From the NCBI GenBank assembly GCA_902776435.1, contig CACYQB010000008.1, positions 37,217-101,216 on the forward strand: 64,000 nucleotides of DNA. Direction: 5' to 3'. Origin of the DNA: an uncultured Bacteroidales bacterium. GTDB lineage: Bacteria; Bacteroidota; Bacteroidia; Bacteroidales; Muribaculaceae. Under the pieces are notes generated by a model. It was not told the origin of the DNA. It was given only the letters and a program-made list of their open reading frames with translations, and did no database searches. The translations under genes were made by a program, and so were the position numbers. Below, one piece after another: positions 61,555-64,000 of the stretch (positions are counted from its first letter, which is position 1; each line of letters opens with the position of its first letter).

Positions 61555-62811
61555 TTATTTCATGTTATTCCACAACTCAATAAGGCGACCTTCATCCTCC
61601 ATCTTATTTAAGAAGCGTATGCTATTTTCATTTATCGTTTCATTTTCATCAAAATCGGCACCAATTAAAGCTTTGCGATTCTTGCTCTGCAAGAATTTTA
61701 CTCTAATCTGACGCAATGTTATTCCTTCTGGTAAAATCACCTTTGGTGCAGGAGACTCCTGTTTCCACCTATTGACATGTTTTTTCAAGTCAACAATATA
61801 CGTATTGCAGCTTTCTGCATCTTCCTCAAACTTATCATCTTCCTCGTTGTATTTCTGTACTCTGAGTGCAACATGAAGCTCGTCGGATTTGTAATCTTTT
61901 GGCATAACATTCAATTCTAAAATATTATATATGCTGAAATAATCATTACTTCCCTCTGCTGAAGGTGGTTGAAGTGCTCCTGACTCAATTCGCACAGCAT
62001 TGTGAGCAGAAGAAGCGGAACGATGGAGATGCCCATAAATCTGCAATTGGAAATTCTGATCTAATGTGGCTTCAATCTCATCGTTGTCAACCAAGTGTGT
62101 CAAAGGATGGTGCATCATTACAATATTGATGCATCCTTCTGTATCCGCAATAGCGTTATAACTTAATGATGGGAGGAACTGTTTGTGCCCATTGCCATTA
62201 TCTTTTAAATCATCCCAATCAGAAATGAGCGATGTATTTAAGCAATATAAATACACATGATAATTTCCCAGATCCTTTAACGGTGATTTCAAATATAATT
62301 TATCTGTTGTTATATCAAAATTTGTTTCATTTGGATGAACAACAATCTTCTGCATCATTGGTTCTGCGCTATCAAAGCTGAATGCAAAATCATGGTAGTC
62401 CGTGAAAGGACGATAAAGCAGTTTGAAACTATTAAAGTCTTTATATAGTAATTGAGTAAATTTCTCATCAGGATTTGCTGATTCACATGAAAGCCCTGCA
62501 TTAATCAGATGTCGTAATTCGGGATTATGAGATACGAAATTCTTGTCATGATTGCCAGGAACCACATAAACACAATCAGTAGTGCATTTAACGATAACGC
62601 AGATTCTTTTAATTAATTTGAAAGCAATATCAAATTCGTCTTTTGCGCCCGTATTAGCAACATCACCACTAATCAGGATATAGTCAAAGCCTCCTTTTTC
62701 TGTAGCATAATCCTCCAAATCTTTCAAAAAAGCTCTACGCATCTTAGCGTTAGGATCTTGCTCTTCAGGAGCAGCAATGAAATGAATGTCTGATAAAATA
62801 AGGAATTTCAT
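61555..62811 (-). CDS. Calcineurin-like metallophosphoesterase heading the GTPase operon
   Basis: A 418-residue phosphoesterase. All five metal motifs are seen: FLILSDIHF (Asp8, His10), ILISGDVANTG (Asp50), VVPGNHDKN (Asn87, His88), IVMMHHPLTH, and QIYGHLHRS. The C-terminal 150 residues are a charged, helical extension not found in the minimal fold. It may hydrolyse nucleotide or nucleic-acid phosphodiesters; the substrate is unknown. It is the first gene of the six-gene operon and ends 4 bp before the helical gene. Confidence 0.85.
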   Translation of the reverse strand: MKFLILSDIHFIAAPEEQDPNAKMRRAFLKDLEDYATEKGGFDYILISGDVANTGAKDEFDIAFKLIKRICVIVKCTTDCVYVVPGNHDKNFVSHNPELRHLINAGLSCESANPDEKFTQLLYKDFNSFKLLYRPFTDYHDFAFSFDSAEPMMQKIVVHPNETNFDITTDKLYLKSPLKDLGNYHVYLYCLNTSLISDWDDLKDNGNGHKQFLPSLSYNAIADTEGCINIVMMHHPLTHLVDNDEIEATLDQNFQLQIYGHLHRSASSAHNAVRIESGALQPPSAEGSNDYFSIYNILELNVMPKDYKSDELHVALRVQKYNEEDDKFEEDAESCNTYIVDLKKHVNRWKQESPAPKVILPEGITLRQIRVKFLQSKNRKALIGADFDENETINENSIRFLNKMEDEGRLIELWNNMK

Positions 62812-63870
62812 ATATTTAAAAATATATAAATGATTTTTTAAGACTCTTGAGACTATGGCAAAATACTATTAGTTCAGATCCTTGGTTTCTCAAACTTAAA
62901 AACGATGTGTTTAAATTAAAACCGTATATCTTGATTCATAAATATTTACCATGCGTGGGCAAAAACTGCAAAACTTGAATGCACAAGAATAACTGAAGAA
63001 GTTTTTAACAAAGACCGTTTTGCATAAACGATGGCGTTCAAAGACCTGTGTGAATCCAGCTTCTATTGAATTTAAAAGGGCATCAAAGAATTCTCTAGCC
63101 TTTTTGCCTACCAATATATCGATATCCTTATCCATAAAGATGCCATTTTTATATTAATGAGTTACAAAGATAGCTCTAATTCTTGAAATAGACAAGGGAA
63201 ATGTAATCTTTTGGACTAATCTGATTTGAAAATGTAGATTTAGTCTCTATCAAAAGACATTTTCCATCAATTAATTACACCGAACTTGCGTTATCCTAAG
63301 TAAATTAAAGATGTATGGCGGGAAGAGATCTACAGTGACATATATTTCAATTGTGGAAATGTCTACCTATAAGGATTGTTTGATGCGAATATCAAAACGA
63401 GATGAATATCGTTGGGCATTCGAGAGATAGTTAGGATTAAAAAGTCTGACTTGGTGCCTATATGGTTTTTTATGTTTTAAAACTCATGGCTTGTCGCGAG
63501 AAAATTGTATCTATGTGTAGCGGTTCTGAAACACAATTGATTACGATATCATATTGCTATAAAGAGGTGTAGCGATTCTGTCGCCTTATGTAGCAAAGTG
63601 TAACTATAATTGTTTAAAGTGTGTGTTGAATGGAGCCTGAGCTAGAGAATGCTCATTCAACCTTTCTCGCTATATTGTTTTAATTATATTCGCGTCCATC
63701 TTTATATATTTTTCTCTCAGCCATTAGTATCTGTAACTAGTTATATTTCAATTGACTAGGATTGAAAAGATGATGACGTGATAGTGGTTGTTTTATGGGG
63801 AGAGAAAATAGTGCAGGTTTAATGTTTTAAACTTGTTCAGGCGTGGGTAAATACAATTGCAATAAGATTT
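62812..63870. other. AT-rich region with no clear gene
   Basis: About 1.06 kb separates the GTPase operon and the right-edge gene. A minus-strand frame of 74 codons at 62911-63135 starts MDKDIDILVGKKAREFF but lacks further support and is not called. GTAGCG(G/A)TTCTG occurs twice (near 63515 and 63567). No tRNA, terminator or insertion-sequence end was recognised. Confidence 0.5.
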
Positions 63871-64000
63871 TTATTTGAGTGATTTTTGATATTCCTCCTG
63901 GTATGGTCGAATGAAGTCGTCAAGCGAGGTGATGCCCATCTTCCTGGCTATCTTTTTCTTCTTGTTCGAGATGGTGACGACATTGTTGAACCTCATGCAG
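63871..64000 (-). CDS. Partial gene at the right edge (C-terminal end only)
   Basis: The frame is open from the right edge to the TAA at 63871 (about 43 codons visible) and reads MRFNNVVTISNKKKKIARKM then GITSLDDFIRPYQEEYQKSL. The basic stretch and charged tail suggest a nucleic-acid-binding protein, but nothing more can be said from this fragment. The start lies outside the window. Confidence 0.5.
   Translation of the reverse strand, partial: CMRFNNVVTISNKKKKIARKMGITSLDDFIRPYQEEYQKSLK

Noticed and set aside
62911-63135. 74-codon minus-strand frame in the last intergenic region
   Set aside because: Cys- and Phe-rich composition, no promoter or ribosome site that I could see, and no recognisable family.

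Overview
The window looks like a chromosomal segment from a member of the order Bacteroidales (Bacteroidota), most likely of the Prevotellaceae/Muribaculaceae type. The support is direct: most well-placed genes have a Bacteroidota promoter (-7 box TAnnTTTG, often with TTTG or TTG about 19-21 bp upstream), and the gene families are typical of that group (GH97, GH109, CotH protein with dockerin-type tail, tricorn-like S41 protease, AAA_14/DUF4143 ATPases, DUF4298, DUF6056, DUF6155, DUF6249). Species cannot be assigned from the sequence alone.

Region 1-46 kb is mostly housekeeping and metabolic core with moderate GC. It holds a TPR protein running off the left end, a PpiD/SurA-like periplasmic foldase, SufE, two tandem POT-family peptide transporters, a RAYT-type transposase fused to a DprA/SLOG-like domain and flanked by two REPIN-like repeats, hpt-adk-yihY, tRNA-Leu(UAA), the NAD(P)HX repair enzyme, a CotH/dockerin protein, tRNA-Lys(UUU), an isolated AAA_14/DUF4143 ATPase bordered by imperfect repeats, a DUF6056 membrane protein, frr, an M16 peptidase, an S24 repressor, a zinc phospholipase/nuclease-like protein, a tricorn-like protease, AlkD, glmS, a uracil/xanthine permease with a secreted esterase, a DUF4298-nitroreductase pair, an ECF sigma operon, a GH109 plus sugar-kinase pair, a probable MarR-controlled redox operon (two glutathione peroxidases, one fused to a nitroreductase, flavin enzymes, CPBP protease) and a GH97 enzyme.

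From about 46 kb the base composition becomes AT-rich and the content becomes accessory. An agmatine-deiminase-family gene and a divergent 3-methyladenine-glycosylase-like gene lead into a run of cassette-like modules. Each module carries a different minus-strand gene (AAA_14/DUF4143 ATPase, RhuM, a second AAA_14/DUF4143 ATPase) wrapped in the same kind of non-coding borders: a 126-127 bp box on the downstream side, and a promoter plus 33-bp repeats on the upstream side. Two modules abut head to tail.

The defence island continues with a PARIS-like pair (AriA-type ABC ATPase and AriB-type DUF4435 TOPRIM protein) and a tightly packed six-gene minus-strand operon: metallophosphoesterase, all-helical protein, two GTPases, GAP1-type protein and a small adaptor-like protein. 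That operon matches the predicted double-GTPase/GAP1 conflict systems. About 1 kb of apparently non-coding AT-rich DNA follows, then a partial gene at the right edge.

The most interesting observations are the shared borders around unrelated cargo genes at 47.9-54.1 kb, the phosphoesterase-headed double-GTPase operon next to a PARIS-like pair, and the REPIN/RAYT-SLOG locus. All functional calls rest on motif and family recognition by eye; no database search was run.
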